Source: Amphritea atlantica
GTDB lineage: Bacteria > Pseudomonadota > Gammaproteobacteria > Pseudomonadales > Balneatricaceae
Assembly (NCBI RefSeq): GCF_018860855.1
Contig: NZ_JAHKQE010000028.1
Coordinates: 1-64,000, forward strand
Reading direction: 5' to 3'
Length of the DNA stretch: 64,000 bases
In this document: positions 26,748-35,990 of the stretch, one piece after another
Numbering within the stretch: the stretch's first letter is position 1
How the letters are laid out: each line of letters begins with the position of its first letter
Notes under the pieces: model-generated
Database searches by the model: none
What the model was told of the DNA's origin: nothing
Seen by the model: the letters and a program-made list of their open reading frames with translations, nothing else
Made by a program: the position numbers and the translations under genes

Positions 26748-27635
26748 ATGGCGACGATATTTGGTATTAATCTGTTTGCGCTGTCGGGACAATTGTTGGT
26801 GGGACTGATCAATGGATCTTTCTATGCACTACTAAGTCTTGGCCTCGCGATTATTTTTGGTCTTTTAAAAATTATAAACTTCGCGCAGGGCGCGATGTAT
26901 ATGCTCGGCGCTTTCTTTGCTTGGATGGCCCTTAACTACATGGGCATCAATTATTGGTGGGCGCTGATTCTGGTGCCGATAGCGATTGGCTTGTTAGCCA
27001 TACTGATGGAGCGCTTTTTAGTGCGTCCGATTGCTAACGAGGATCACCTTTACAGTCTGCTGCTAACCTTTGGTATCGCCTTGGTGCTGCAGGGGGCATT
27101 TACGCATATTTATGGTTCTTCCGGTTTGCCTTATCAGATTCCCGATGAGCTTAAAGGCGGGACTAAACTACCTTTTATGTATCTCCCTAATTACCGGGCA
27201 TGGATTATCGTTAGTTCGTTGGTGGTCTGTTTTAGCACTTGGTGGGTGATAGAAAAAACTAAGCTTGGGGCCTACTTAAGGGCAGGCACTGAAAATCCAC
27301 AGTTAATGCAGGGTTTCGGTATTAATGTACCGTTGATTACCACCTTAACCTTTGGTTTTGGCGTGGCGTTGGCCGGGTTTGCCGGTGTGCTGGCGGCACC
27401 TGTTTATTCAGTCAGTCCTGATATGGGGTCGAATATTCTGATTGTGGTATTTGCGATCGTGGTTATTGGCGGGATGGGTTCCATCGGCGGTGCCATTCTA
27501 ACGGGCCTAATGATGGGGGTCGTAGAAGGGTTGACTAAGTTTTTCTACCCAGAGGCATCCACGACGGTGATCTTCCTCTTTATGGTCATTGTTCTGCTGG
27601 TTAAGCCAGCCGGTCTGTTTGGTAAAGAGGCGTAG
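26748..27635 (+). CDS. Liv-type ABC importer permease (LivH-like)
   Basis: 295 residues with about eight transmembrane segments. Family motifs include GLINGSFYALLSLGLAIIFG near 18-37 and the EAA-like cytoplasmic loop AYLRAGTENPQLMQGFGIN. The fold ends with VIGGMGSIGGAILTGLMMGV. It forms the channel with the LivM-like protein. The start ATG is preceded only by a weak GGGTG site. Ten bases separate its stop from the next gene. Confidence 0.92.
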   Translation: MATIFGINLFALSGQLLVGLINGSFYALLSLGLAIIFGLLKIINFAQGAMYMLGAFFAWMALNYMGINYWWALILVPIAIGLLAILMERFLVRPIANEDHLYSLLLTFGIALVLQGAFTHIYGSSGLPYQIPDELKGGTKLPFMYLPNYRAWIIVSSLVVCFSTWWVIEKTKLGAYLRAGTENPQLMQGFGINVPLITTLTFGFGVALAGFAGVLAAPVYSVSPDMGSNILIVVFAIVVIGGMGSIGGAILTGLMMGVVEGLTKFFYPEASTTVIFLFMVIVLLVKPAGLFGKEA

Positions 27636-27644
27636 GAGTTAGAC

Positions 27645-28571
27645 ATGAAAATAAATAAACTCTACCTATTTCTGATTGTTGTTGCGCTGGTTGCACCGAG
27701 CTTGGTATATCCGGTGTTTCTGATGAAGCTACTGTGCTTCGCGTTGTTTGCCTGTGCCTTTAACCTTTTGTTGGGTTTTGTTGGTTTGCTGTCATTTGGG
27801 CATGCCGCTTTTCTCGGCACTGGGGGTTATATCACCGGTTATCTTATGCTGGAAACCGGTATTACCCCAGAGCTAGGTATTCTGGCGGGGACGGTTGGTG
27901 CCGGTTTGCTGGGGGCTATTTACGGTAAGTTAGCGGTGAAGCGCGAAGGTATCTACTTTGCGATGGTGACGCTGGCACTGGCCCAGTTAGCTTTCTTCTT
28001 TTATCTGCAGGCTCCTTTTTCCGGAGGAGAAGATGGACTACAAGGGGTGCGTCGTGGCGCGTTGTTCGGTTTGATCGATCTATCGGATAACTTTGCCATG
28101 TATTACTTTGTACTCGCTATCTTTATCTTTGGCTTCTGGTTGATACATCGGACTGTTCACTCCCCATTTGGGCAGATCCTGAAAGCGATTCGTGAAAATG
28201 AACCGCGAGCCGTATCGCTGGGTTACAACGTGAATGATTATAAATGGGTCGCCTTTATTATTTCGTCAGCCTTAGCGGGTTTGGCAGGCTCAACTAAAAC
28301 ATTGGTATTCCAGTTGGCGTCATTGACCGATGTTCATTGGCATATGTCCGGTGAAGTGGTACTGATGACATTACTCGGTGGTATGGGCACGATTTTCGGC
28401 CCCTTGGTGGGTGCCGGTGTGGTGGTCTCGATTCAGAACCTGCTGTCCGGTGGTGAGTTGGGTAACTATATCAATATTGTGATGGGCGTTATCTTTATTA
28501 TCTGTGTATTGGCATTCCGCAGCGGTTTAGTGGGCGAATTCCAAAAATTGATGAAGAAAAACTTCAACTAA
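27645..28571 (+). CDS. Liv-type ABC importer permease (LivM-like)
   Basis: 308 residues with eight or nine transmembrane segments. Recognisable blocks are ACAFNLLLGFVGLLSFGHAAFLG, the EAA-like loop ILKAIRENEPRAVSLGYNV and LLGGMGTIFGPLVGAGVV. AGGAG at 8 bases supports the start. It is the last gene of the five-gene transport operon, which is closed by a strong terminator 50 bases downstream. Confidence 0.93.
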   Translation: MKINKLYLFLIVVALVAPSLVYPVFLMKLLCFALFACAFNLLLGFVGLLSFGHAAFLGTGGYITGYLMLETGITPELGILAGTVGAGLLGAIYGKLAVKREGIYFAMVTLALAQLAFFFYLQAPFSGGEDGLQGVRRGALFGLIDLSDNFAMYYFVLAIFIFGFWLIHRTVHSPFGQILKAIRENEPRAVSLGYNVNDYKWVAFIISSALAGLAGSTKTLVFQLASLTDVHWHMSGEVVLMTLLGGMGTIFGPLVGAGVVVSIQNLLSGGELGNYINIVMGVIFIICVLAFRSGLVGEFQKLMKKNFN

Positions 28572-28623
28572 GGCAATAACGCTAATTATCTGAATGCGCT
28601 GTTTTTAAACGCATAGACATAAC

Positions 28624-28651
28624 AAAAGGGACGCAGCCTGCGTCCCTTTTT
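28624..28651 (+). terminator. terminator of the Liv-type transport operon
   Basis: Thirteen-base arms AAAAGGGACGCAG and CTGCGTCCCTTTT with a very tight loop, ending in five T. One of the strongest terminators in the window. The thiolase gene downstream is therefore mainly a separate unit. Confidence 0.92.
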
Positions 28652-28703
28652 ACCGTCAAGTTTACCGTTAAGGTTTAATCTATCTGATCAGGAGTGGAGA
28701 AAG

Positions 28704-29885
28704 ATGAGTCAGGATTCAATTGTAATTGTGAGTGCCGCCCGTACGCCAATGGGCGGAATGATGGGCGCGTTGAGTGATGTGCGCTCTCCTGATCTGTGTG
28801 CTACAGCTATTAAGGCGGCGCTGGAACGCGCAGGTGTTAAAGGTGACGAAGTTGATGAAGTGATCATGGGCTGTGTGCTGCCAGCAGGCTTAGGCCAAGC
28901 ACCGGCACGTCAGGCGGCTCGTGGTGCGGGTATCCATGATGCTGCTGGAGCGACGACCGTCAACAAAATGTGCGGCTCGGGTATGAAAGCGGTGATGTTG
29001 GCGCATGATCAACTCAAAGCGGGCCAGGTTGATATTATGGTTGCTGGCGGCATGGAAAATATGAGTCAGGCACCGTATTTGTTACCCAAGGCGCGGGCAG
29101 GTATGCGCATGGGGCATCAACAGGCGATTGATCATATGTTTTTCGATGGTCTAGAGGATGCCTATGACGGTGGCTTAATGGGGAGTTTTGCGCAACAAAG
29201 TGCCGATGATTTTAATGTCACCCGCGAAGCGATGGATGACTTTGCCATCGGCTCATTGGAAAAGGCATTGAAAGCGATCGAAACCGGCCGTTTTAAAGAT
29301 GAGATCGCCGCGGTAAGCGTTAAATCTCGAAAAGGTGACACGGTGGTCGATACTGATGAACAGCCGGGTAATGCTCAGGTAGAAAAAATTCGTAAGCTGA
29401 ACCCTGCCTTTAAAAAAGAGGGTACGATCACTGCGGCGAACTCGAGTTCAATCTCCGATGGTGGTTCTGCATTGGTGTTGATGCGTGAATCTGAAGCGCA
29501 AAAACGGGGTCTTAAGCCGATGGCTCGTATCGTTGCGCATTCAACCCATGCACAGTTACCCGCTGAGTTTTCTATCGCCCCGATTGGTGCCATCAGTAAA
29601 GTGCTAGAACGGGCTGGTTGGAGCAAAGATGATGTTGATCTGTATGAGATCAATGAAGCTTTTGCAGTGGTGTCGATGTTGGCCATTAGTGAGCTGGGTC
29701 TGGACGCCAGCAAAGTTAATGTTAACGGTGGTGCTTGTGCCTTGGGTCATCCGATCGGTTCATCCGGTTCACGTATTCTGGTGACGCTGCTTTATGCACT
29801 GAAAAACCTAGGTAAGAAAACCGGTGTTGCAACGCTCTGTATCGGTGGCGGAGAAGCGACCGCCGTTGCCGTTGAGATGCTTTAA
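28704..29885 (+). CDS. acetyl-CoA C-acyltransferase (thiolase)
   Basis: 393 residues, biosynthetic/degradative thiolase size. Catalytic Cys90 in TTVNKMCGSGMKAVM, the NEAFAVV block and the second catalytic cysteine with histidine in GGACALGHPIGSSGSR are all present. It cleaves 3-ketoacyl-CoA, or reversibly makes acetoacetyl-CoA. Next to the liu genes a role in turning acetoacetyl-CoA into two acetyl-CoA is attractive, but no CoA-transferase or acetoacetyl-CoA synthetase is in the window. CAGGAG about 10 bases upstream supports the start. Confidence 0.92.
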   Translation: MSQDSIVIVSAARTPMGGMMGALSDVRSPDLCATAIKAALERAGVKGDEVDEVIMGCVLPAGLGQAPARQAARGAGIHDAAGATTVNKMCGSGMKAVMLAHDQLKAGQVDIMVAGGMENMSQAPYLLPKARAGMRMGHQQAIDHMFFDGLEDAYDGGLMGSFAQQSADDFNVTREAMDDFAIGSLEKALKAIETGRFKDEIAAVSVKSRKGDTVVDTDEQPGNAQVEKIRKLNPAFKKEGTITAANSSSISDGGSALVLMRESEAQKRGLKPMARIVAHSTHAQLPAEFSIAPIGAISKVLERAGWSKDDVDLYEINEAFAVVSMLAISELGLDASKVNVNGGACALGHPIGSSGSRILVTLLYALKNLGKKTGVATLCIGGGEATAVAVEML

Positions 29886-29947
29886 GTTGATGTTAACGTC
29901 GCGTTAGCAAAGCTTAATTACGAGCTTGATTAACGATATCGCGTTAG

Positions 29948-29980
29948 AAAAACCGATGCAGAGATGTGTTGGTTTTTTTT
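29948..29980 (+). terminator. terminator after the thiolase gene
   Basis: AAAAACC and GGTTTTT arms with a weakly paired centre, ending in eight T. It lies 60 bases after the thiolase stop. Confidence 0.6.
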
Positions 29981-30264
29981 CGAGCTATTTTTAACCTTTA
30001 TGAATGAGATTGAACTGATTGAGCTTGATTTAAGCAACGTTTGTCGCTTAGAGGCCGACTATCATAGGCGGGTGAGCTCTCTGCTGCGACGCTGTAGTTG
30101 CTATAGGCGTTGAGGCTCAAGGGTCTATCATTGAGAGCGGGTGATCAATCTCATGGGGGTTGTTGTGGATTACCGGTAAGTCTGTCGTAAACGAGCATTG
30201 ACCTGTTATCTGAAGTTATCAAGAATGCATGATTAATTGATCAACGTTAGGGAGCGAGTGTGTA
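29981..30264. other. intergenic region without recognised features
   Basis: A 37-codon frame starts at 30000, but it has no ribosome site and no family likeness. I see no clear promoter pair or strong hairpin. GGGAG at about 30250 serves the next gene. Confidence 0.5.
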
Positions 30265-30864
30265 ATGGATATGAGTCTTAAGCTGATGTTTAGCGGATTG
30301 GCCATGGTGCTGACATTCGTGGCGTTTGTTCCCTATATTCGTTCAATTCTGGCAGGGAGAACGCGGCCCCATGTTTTTTCTTGGTTTATCTGGGGCATTA
30401 CCACCGTTATTGTATTCTTTGCTCAGCTGGAAGCCGAAGGGGGTGTCGGTGCTTGGCCGATTGGCCTGTCGGGTGTTATCACGGTGGGTGTGGCGGTACT
30501 GGCTTTTGTTAAGCGGGGGGATATCAGTATTACGCGAACCGACTGGGGCTTTTTTGTCGTTGCATTGGCTTCGTTGCCGTTTTGGTACCTCACCTCTGAT
30601 CCACTCTGGACAGTGGTCGTGTTAAGCCTTGTCGACTTACTGGGATTTGGGCCGACGATACGTAAAGCTTATGCTTTTCCACACGAGGAGAATCAGTTGT
30701 TTTTCTTGTCATTTATGCTGCGTAATGTGTTTGTTATTCTCGCGTTGGAACATTATTCCGTAACAACCGTTCTGTTTCCTCTTTCAATTGCCGCTGCCTG
30801 TACCTGTTTGTTGATGACTGTTGCGTATCGTCGCAGGGTAGTTCTGTCTGACGCCGCAGGATAA
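30265..30864 (+). CDS. seven-helix membrane protein with SWEET/PQ-loop-like repeats
   Basis: 199 residues, almost entirely hydrophobic with about seven transmembrane segments. Two similar units are visible: VPYIRSILAGRTRPHVFSWFIWG near residue 21-43 and LGFGPTIRKAYAFPHEENQLFFLSFMLRN near 125-153. Each has a proline in a helix followed by a short basic loop, as in SemiSWEET and PQ-loop proteins. A small-molecule carrier is plausible, but I do not recognise a named family. GGGAG lies about 10 bases before the ATG. Confidence 0.75.
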   Translation: MDMSLKLMFSGLAMVLTFVAFVPYIRSILAGRTRPHVFSWFIWGITTVIVFFAQLEAEGGVGAWPIGLSGVITVGVAVLAFVKRGDISITRTDWGFFVVALASLPFWYLTSDPLWTVVVLSLVDLLGFGPTIRKAYAFPHEENQLFFLSFMLRNVFVILALEHYSVTTVLFPLSIAAACTCLLMTVAYRRRVVLSDAAG

Positions 30865-30907
30865 TGATGACTGGCTGTCAGCCTTTTCGATAAGGTATAT
30901 TGGTCTT

Positions 30908-31279
30908 ATGAAAATACAACATTTAGTCATCCTATTTAGCTGTTTCTCTTTGTTCTCGGGCTTATCTATCGCGGGTGAGGCGGATGTGATCGCGGTAAAA
31001 ATGACGCCGCGGGGTGATCATCGCTATGATTTTAGTGTGACGGTTCGTCATGCCGACAGTGGCTGGGATCATTATGCCAATCGTTGGGAGGTGTTGGATG
31101 TTGCCGGTAACGTAATTGCCAGTCGAGTATTGTTGCATCCTCATGTTGCAGAACAACCGTTTACACGAGGCTTGTCCGGCGTGGAAATTCCCGCCGAGAT
31201 AAAACAGGTGAGAATTCGGGCTCATGATCTAGTGCATGAATATGGAGGCTCTGAGCTGGTGGTTGATTTGACCGAATAA
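30908..31279 (+). CDS. small secreted conserved hypothetical protein
   Basis: 123 residues with a Sec signal peptide (MKIQHLVILFSCFSLFSGLSIAG, cleavage near residue 22). The mature part is a predicted beta sandwich with the conserved HADSGWDHYANRWEVLD and LHPHVAEQPFTRGLSGVEIP stretches. I have seen similar hypothetical proteins in proteobacteria, but no function is known to me. It starts 43 bases after the membrane protein gene and may share its transcript. Confidence 0.75.
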   Translation: MKIQHLVILFSCFSLFSGLSIAGEADVIAVKMTPRGDHRYDFSVTVRHADSGWDHYANRWEVLDVAGNVIASRVLLHPHVAEQPFTRGLSGVEIPAEIKQVRIRAHDLVHEYGGSELVVDLTE

Positions 31280-31433
31280 AAATTCGGTTTTCGATAGCTC
31301 AAGCATTTGACTTAGCCACTTATATTGGTGTTGTGTGGTGGTATTTAAAGCGTAGTAACTGCCTAATTTGACGCGTTTTTTTATGTCTTTTAATGTATTT
31401 ATTTATTGATGTGAACCCTTGTGAATAATCCTA

Positions 31434-31461
31434 TTGACGTTAGAATAAAGTCCATTCTAAT
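31434..31461 (+). promoter_or_regulatory. promoter with an embedded perfect palindrome (BPSS1780-MoxR operon)
   Basis: TTGACG at 31434-31439, 16 bases, and TCTAAT at 31456-31461. The spacer itself is an inverted repeat, TTAGAAT at 31440-31446 and ATTCTAA at 31454-31460, seven perfect bases each side of AAAGTCC. This placement between -35 and -10 is typical of a repressor or MerR-like operator. It stands 24 bases before the start codon of the first operon gene. Confidence 0.65.
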
Positions 31462-31484
31462 GGAGCGCACAGGGATTATTGCAA

Positions 31485-32792
31485 ATGTCAGACCAATTTA
31501 AAGTCGTTTTTACCGGATCGCTTGTCGATGGTAGCGAGCCAGAAAGCGTAATATCTGCGTTTGCCGAAAAATTCAGGTGTAGTGAAGAGAAAGCGCGGGC
31601 ACTGATTACATCAGGTAAAGAAAGCGTTATTAAGAGTGATGTGGATAAAGCTAAGGCTGAAAAGTATCAGGCTGCGTTAATCGGAATAGGTCTTAACGCT
31701 GAGGTGGTGGCACTTGAGCCCGTTAAGCCGCGGGTCACCTTTGAACTGGAAGGCGATGAGCCTGTTGGTGTGGTGAGCGATTCCTCTTCTGGTTCCTCTG
31801 GTTCTTCGGTCAAATCTTGCCCTAAATGTGGCTCGACTGAGATGGCTGATGACCGGTGTCTCAGCTGTAAAATTATCATCTCTAAATATTTAGCGCTGCA
31901 ATCGAATGGTGCGGCTTCTGTCGCTTCAGGTGTAGTGGACTATACAGCGACCCCTTCTAGTAATGCAGCCTCATCTTCCGCTGAACGTTTCTCCAACAGC
32001 GACACAGATAACGCTTCTAACCATAGTTCTTCAAGTAATAGTGGTTCTACTAACCCTTATCAAGCACCCGAAGCTGAACTCACTCCGGAATATGACGATG
32101 ATGAACTGACAGGGCCTTCATCCGTGCCGATGACCAATGGTTGGCGCTGGTTGGCAGGTGGATTTAATCACTTTAAACAGAACCCTGTTGCATGGATTGT
32201 AGCCATCATTCTTTGGGGTGTTCTATCCGCTGTCATTAGTATTATTCCGGTTGTCGGTTCATTGGTGATTACGTTATTTACGCCGGTGATTACTGCTGGC
32301 TTTATGTTGGGTTGCCAAGCTCAAGAAGAGGGCGATGATTTCCGTATAGGTCACCTATTCAGTGGTTTTAGCAGTGATGTTGGTCAGTTGGTCTTGGTGG
32401 GCTTGATTTACTTAGTCGCCATCTTTGTCGCTATGATGCTGGTTATCGGTGGATTCTTTTTAGCCGTGGGCAGTGATGTGGGCAATTTCGGACAGGACAT
32501 GTCGGCGATGGCTCTGCCTATGTTGATTGGTTTAGTCATGGTTGTGCCGGTGGTTATGGCCTATTGGTTTGCTCCTGCACTGGTAGCGCTCAACGGACTT
32601 TCTGCCATTGCTGCGATGAAACTGAGCTTTAGCGCCTGTTTGAAAAACATGCTGCCAGGCTTACTCTATTCCATTACTGCAATGGTTCTGTTTACGCTGG
32701 GCATGATTCCTTTTGGTTTAGGTCTATTGGTGGTGCTTCCGATGATAGCGGCATCTATGTATACCTCATATCGGGATATCTTTTACCGCTAA
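31485..32792 (+). CDS. zinc-ribbon plus BPSS1780-type membrane protein
   Basis: 435 residues from the ATG at 31485 with AGGG 10 bases upstream (a TTG two codons earlier is less likely). Residues 1-75 form a small alpha/beta domain. Around 107-126 sits a zinc-ribbon motif, CPKCGSTEMADDRCLSC (two CxxC pairs). A Ser/Asn-rich linker follows to about 200. The rest holds about six transmembrane segments, like the BPSS1780 family (WLAGGFNHFKQNPVAWI). It begins the operon leading to MoxR and DUF58. Function unknown; the cytoplasmic zinc ribbon may bind a partner. Confidence 0.8.
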   Translation: MSDQFKVVFTGSLVDGSEPESVISAFAEKFRCSEEKARALITSGKESVIKSDVDKAKAEKYQAALIGIGLNAEVVALEPVKPRVTFELEGDEPVGVVSDSSSGSSGSSVKSCPKCGSTEMADDRCLSCKIIISKYLALQSNGAASVASGVVDYTATPSSNAASSSAERFSNSDTDNASNHSSSSNSGSTNPYQAPEAELTPEYDDDELTGPSSVPMTNGWRWLAGGFNHFKQNPVAWIVAIILWGVLSAVISIIPVVGSLVITLFTPVITAGFMLGCQAQEEGDDFRIGHLFSGFSSDVGQLVLVGLIYLVAIFVAMMLVIGGFFLAVGSDVGNFGQDMSAMALPMLIGLVMVVPVVMAYWFAPALVALNGLSAIAAMKLSFSACLKNMLPGLLYSITAMVLFTLGMIPFGLGLLVVLPMIAASMYTSYRDIFYR

Positions 32793-32801
32793 GCCGGTGA
32801 T

Positions 32802-33509
32802 ATGGATGAGCACAAGCCTGTGACGTCTTTAATCGATACGCTCAGAGAGCATGAAACGCCGGAGGGTATCCGGCTTGAACTGCGCTTAGCTGGGCCTGTG
32901 GTAAGGGCCTGTGCTTGGAGTATCGATATGCTCATTCGGGTCATTCTGTATGGTTTGGTATCCGGTGTATTTGCCTTTTTTGGCGGCATCGGCACCTCCT
33001 TAATGCTGATCATGTTTTTTTTGATCGAGTGGTTTTATCCGGTACTGTTTGAGTTATATAACGGTGCGTCGCCGGGTAAAAAAGCGATGGGCTTGGTGGT
33101 GATTCAGGATAATGGCACGCCGATTACGTTCTCCTCTTCATTGATCAGAAATCTATTACGCGCGGCTGATTTTCTACCCTTCCTCTATGCGGTGGGTTTA
33201 CTCTCAATGCTGCTAAACCGTAACTTTCAGCGTCTCGGTGATCTCGCTGCTGGCACGTTGGTTGTTTATCGTGAAAAGGAGCTTGTACGGGCCCATCTAC
33301 CGGAAGCTGAACGGCGTCGTCCCCCTGTCGATCTCAGTGTTGATGAGCAGCGTGAGCTGATTCGATTTGCTGAACGTTGCCCGCAGTTAAGTCGAGATCG
33401 ACGGATAGAGCTAGCGACATTGCTCTTTCCTGTGACCGGTAAGCGGGGGCACGCAGCGGTGCAGGAAATACTCGGTTATGCCGCTTGGTTAACCCGGGGG
33501 AATCGATGA
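32802..33509 (+). CDS. RDD-family membrane protein
   Basis: 235 residues. After a charged 30-residue lead the RDD-type core (VVRACAWSIDMLIRVILYG, FELYNGASPGKKAMGLVVI, SLIRNLLRAADFLPF) spans three or four membrane segments. The last 70 residues are cytoplasmic and basic. The RDD family is of mostly unknown function; a few members act in ion transport. Nine bases separate it from the preceding gene and its stop overlaps the next start as ATGA, so it belongs to the same operon. Confidence 0.9.
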   Translation: MDEHKPVTSLIDTLREHETPEGIRLELRLAGPVVRACAWSIDMLIRVILYGLVSGVFAFFGGIGTSLMLIMFFLIEWFYPVLFELYNGASPGKKAMGLVVIQDNGTPITFSSSLIRNLLRAADFLPFLYAVGLLSMLLNRNFQRLGDLAAGTLVVYREKELVRAHLPEAERRRPPVDLSVDEQRELIRFAERCPQLSRDRRIELATLLFPVTGKRGHAAVQEILGYAAWLTRGNR

Positions 33510-34489
33510 GGCAGGAACAGTTCGAAGCGCGTTATCAGCCTTTGTGGCAGCGTTTAGATGAACAGCTTGAGCAATTAGAGTCGTTTCGCTTTCGTCGTGG
33601 AGCTGAGTTGCCCGCTGACCTGCCGCAGCTATATCGTCAATTGTGTAATCACTACGCGCTGTCTAGTACGCGTCGTTATAGTCCTCAACTGGTTGAATAT
33701 CTACATCGCTTAGTTTTACGTGGGCATCAGCAGCTATATACTCGCCGCGGCGCTTGGCTTTGGCGTTTCTTGATCTTTCTTGGGCGAGACTTTCCCGTAA
33801 GTCTGAGAATGAATCGAGGCTATTTTGCGGTGGCACTAGCATTGTTTCTGCTGCCGGGATTGTTGGCAGGTGGCTATTGTATGTATGACGATAGCTTTAT
33901 CTACAGTTTGATGAGTGATGCCGAAGTCAGCAAGATGGAAGAGATGTATCGGCCCGATAACAGTCAACTGGGTCGTACTATCGAGCGCAGTGCCGAATCT
34001 GATTTTGCTATGTTTGGTTTCTATATCTACAACAATATTGGGATTGGCTTTCGCACCTTTGCGATGGGAATTTTAGCCGGTGTTGGCACTGTCTTTACGT
34101 TATTTTACAACGGCTTAGTGATTGGCGGTGTGGCGGGTTATCTCACCAGCTTGGGTTATACCGAAACATTTTGGCCCTTCGTTAGTGGGCATTCCGCATT
34201 AGAATTAACGGCGATCGTCATTAGTGGTGCTGCCGGCGTAATGGTCGGTCGTGGGGTAATCTGCCCGGGGCAATTTAGTCGTTTAGATGCGATTAAGCGA
34301 CAGGCGGGAAGTGCGATTCCACTGATGATGGGGGCGGGATTGATGCTCCTGGCGGCCGCGTTTATTGAGGCATTCTGGTCCGCCAGTCATATGCCAAACC
34401 CGGTTAAATATGTCGCTGCGGCGATACTTTGGATTAGCATGATTCTTTATTTTGTTTATGCTGGCAGGGGGACGGGTGGAACTCGATAA
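33506..34489 (+). CDS. stage II sporulation protein M-like membrane protein
   Basis: 327 residues from the ATG at 33506 (MRQEQFEARY), with GGGGGA about 6 bases upstream; its start overlaps the RDD stop. Residues 1-90 are cytoplasmic and basic, then about six transmembrane segments in the SpoIIM/DUF95 arrangement (IYNNIGIGFRTFAMGILAGVG and GVAGYLTSLG near the middle, HSALELTAIVISGAAG after). In non-sporulating bacteria this family commonly sits beside RDD, DUF4129, MoxR and DUF58 genes. No activity is established. Confidence 0.88.
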   Translation: MRQEQFEARYQPLWQRLDEQLEQLESFRFRRGAELPADLPQLYRQLCNHYALSSTRRYSPQLVEYLHRLVLRGHQQLYTRRGAWLWRFLIFLGRDFPVSLRMNRGYFAVALALFLLPGLLAGGYCMYDDSFIYSLMSDAEVSKMEEMYRPDNSQLGRTIERSAESDFAMFGFYIYNNIGIGFRTFAMGILAGVGTVFTLFYNGLVIGGVAGYLTSLGYTETFWPFVSGHSALELTAIVISGAAGVMVGRGVICPGQFSRLDAIKRQAGSAIPLMMGAGLMLLAAAFIEAFWSASHMPNPVKYVAAAILWISMILYFVYAGRGTGGTR

Positions 34490-35990
34490 ACTCGAAATAT
34501 CCCTGCGTCGACGCACACCCTGGGAAGCGATAGATCTCGGCTTTGCGCTAGCTCGTCGTTGGTTTAAGCCGCTCTGGTTACTCTGGATGAGTAGTGCGAT
34601 TCCGCTAGGGATCTTTGTGTTTTATTTTTTCTATGACCAATTCTGGTTATTAATGTTGATTATCTGGTGGTTTAAACCGCTATATGAACCTCCTTTGATG
34701 TTTTGGTTAAGCCGTGCGGTGTTCGGTGAACCGTTGCCGGTGAAGGTCGTGTTACGTCAGTGGTGGTCCATTGTTAGGCCGCAACTGCTACTTAATTTAA
34801 CATTGCGCCGGTTTAATCCGTCGCGTTCTTTTACGTTACCGGTGGGGCTACTTGAGGGGGTGCAGGGTAAAGCGAGGCGTAACCGTTTACGGGTTTTATC
34901 GAGGAATCAACATGCGGCAACTTGGTTGAGTGTTGTTGGTATTCATCTAGAGACGGTGCTGGAAATTGCCTTTATGAGCACGGTTTTTCTGTTGATACCG
35001 GAAGATTTACGCTGGGCTAGTTTTAGTGATTTGTGGTTGGCGCCGGGTCATTTTGGTGATTGGTTGCAGTTAGCGGGCGGCTTACTCTGTATGTCGGTTA
35101 TCGCTCCCTTTTATGTCGCGGCAGGCTTTGCTCTTTATCTTAATCGCCGCAGTGAGCTGGAAGCGTGGGATATTGAGATCAGCTTTCGGCGTACGGGCGA
35201 GCATATCAAAACGGCTGCTGCCGGTTTAGGTCGGAGTCTCTTGCTACTGCTGGTTAGCTCGGTGTTGATATTACCCCTGTTGAGCGAGCCGGCCGATGCG
35301 GCTCAGCAGGTCAGCGCCCGTGAAGCCAAGCCGTTGATCGAAAAAGTGTTGCATGATGATGCTTTTGGTCGGATGGAAGAAACCCATTCTTGGCAATATA
35401 TAGGTGATCCGGAACCCGAGTCCGACCCCGATTCAGGGGATAGTGATTTTTGGGATTTTTTAGAAGGCTTTTTTGATGCGACGTCCGGGTCATTCGATGG
35501 GATCGCCGCTATTTTTAAAATCATGATCTGGGCTGTGGGTGTCTTAATCGTCGCCTATCTGTTGTATCAGGTGGTCCAACATCGGCAATGGTTGCTGGGG
35601 TTTAAACGCGATTTGAAGGCGCCGGATAAAGCCTCAACAGTGGAACTGTTTGGTCTTGATCTACGCCCTGAACAGTTACCGGCCGATCCCGCGACAGCGG
35701 CGAGAGAGCTTGCCCGTCGAGGCGCTTTCCGCGAAGCGCTGAGTCTGCTGTATCGAGGTGCATTGGTTCATCTGGTTACTCAACAACAGCTAGAGATACC
35801 GGACAGTGCCACAGAAGGTGAGTGCGAGAGACTCGTCAATGCTAGTCAGGGAGCGGTAAACGCGGAGTATTTTAGCGATTTGACGACCCACTGGTTACGC
35901 ATGGCTTACGGTCATATGACGCCGGCGGAAGAGTTGGTGTTACTTCTATGTGAGCGTTGGCAGGAGGTGTACGGCCATGTCAACGATTAA
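34476..35990 (+). CDS. DUF4129-domain membrane protein
   Basis: About 504 residues from the GTG at 34476 (VELDKLEISLRRR), which lies just after AGGGGGA and overlaps the previous gene by 14 bases. A TTG at 34452 is the alternative. It has about five transmembrane segments, a long loop ending in an acidic stretch (PEPESDPDSGDSDFWDFLEGF, about 314-334), a last membrane helix near 345-365, and a cytoplasmic C-terminal DUF4129 domain (ARELARRGAFREALSLLYRGALVHL then HWLRMAYGHMTPAEEL). DUF4129 is usually linked to transglutaminase-like and MoxR/DUF58 clusters. Confidence 0.85.
   Translation: MELDKLEISLRRRTPWEAIDLGFALARRWFKPLWLLWMSSAIPLGIFVFYFFYDQFWLLMLIIWWFKPLYEPPLMFWLSRAVFGEPLPVKVVLRQWWSIVRPQLLLNLTLRRFNPSRSFTLPVGLLEGVQGKARRNRLRVLSRNQHAATWLSVVGIHLETVLEIAFMSTVFLLIPEDLRWASFSDLWLAPGHFGDWLQLAGGLLCMSVIAPFYVAAGFALYLNRRSELEAWDIEISFRRTGEHIKTAAAGLGRSLLLLLVSSVLILPLLSEPADAAQQVSAREAKPLIEKVLHDDAFGRMEETHSWQYIGDPEPESDPDSGDSDFWDFLEGFFDATSGSFDGIAAIFKIMIWAVGVLIVAYLLYQVVQHRQWLLGFKRDLKAPDKASTVELFGLDLRPEQLPADPATAARELARRGAFREALSLLYRGALVHLVTQQQLEIPDSATEGECERLVNASQGAVNAEYFSDLTTHWLRMAYGHMTPAEELVLLLCERWQEVYGHVND

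Noticed and set aside
30000-30113. 37-codon open frame after the thiolase terminator
   Set aside because: No ribosome site, no family likeness, and a basic-rich composition of the kind expected from a random frame.
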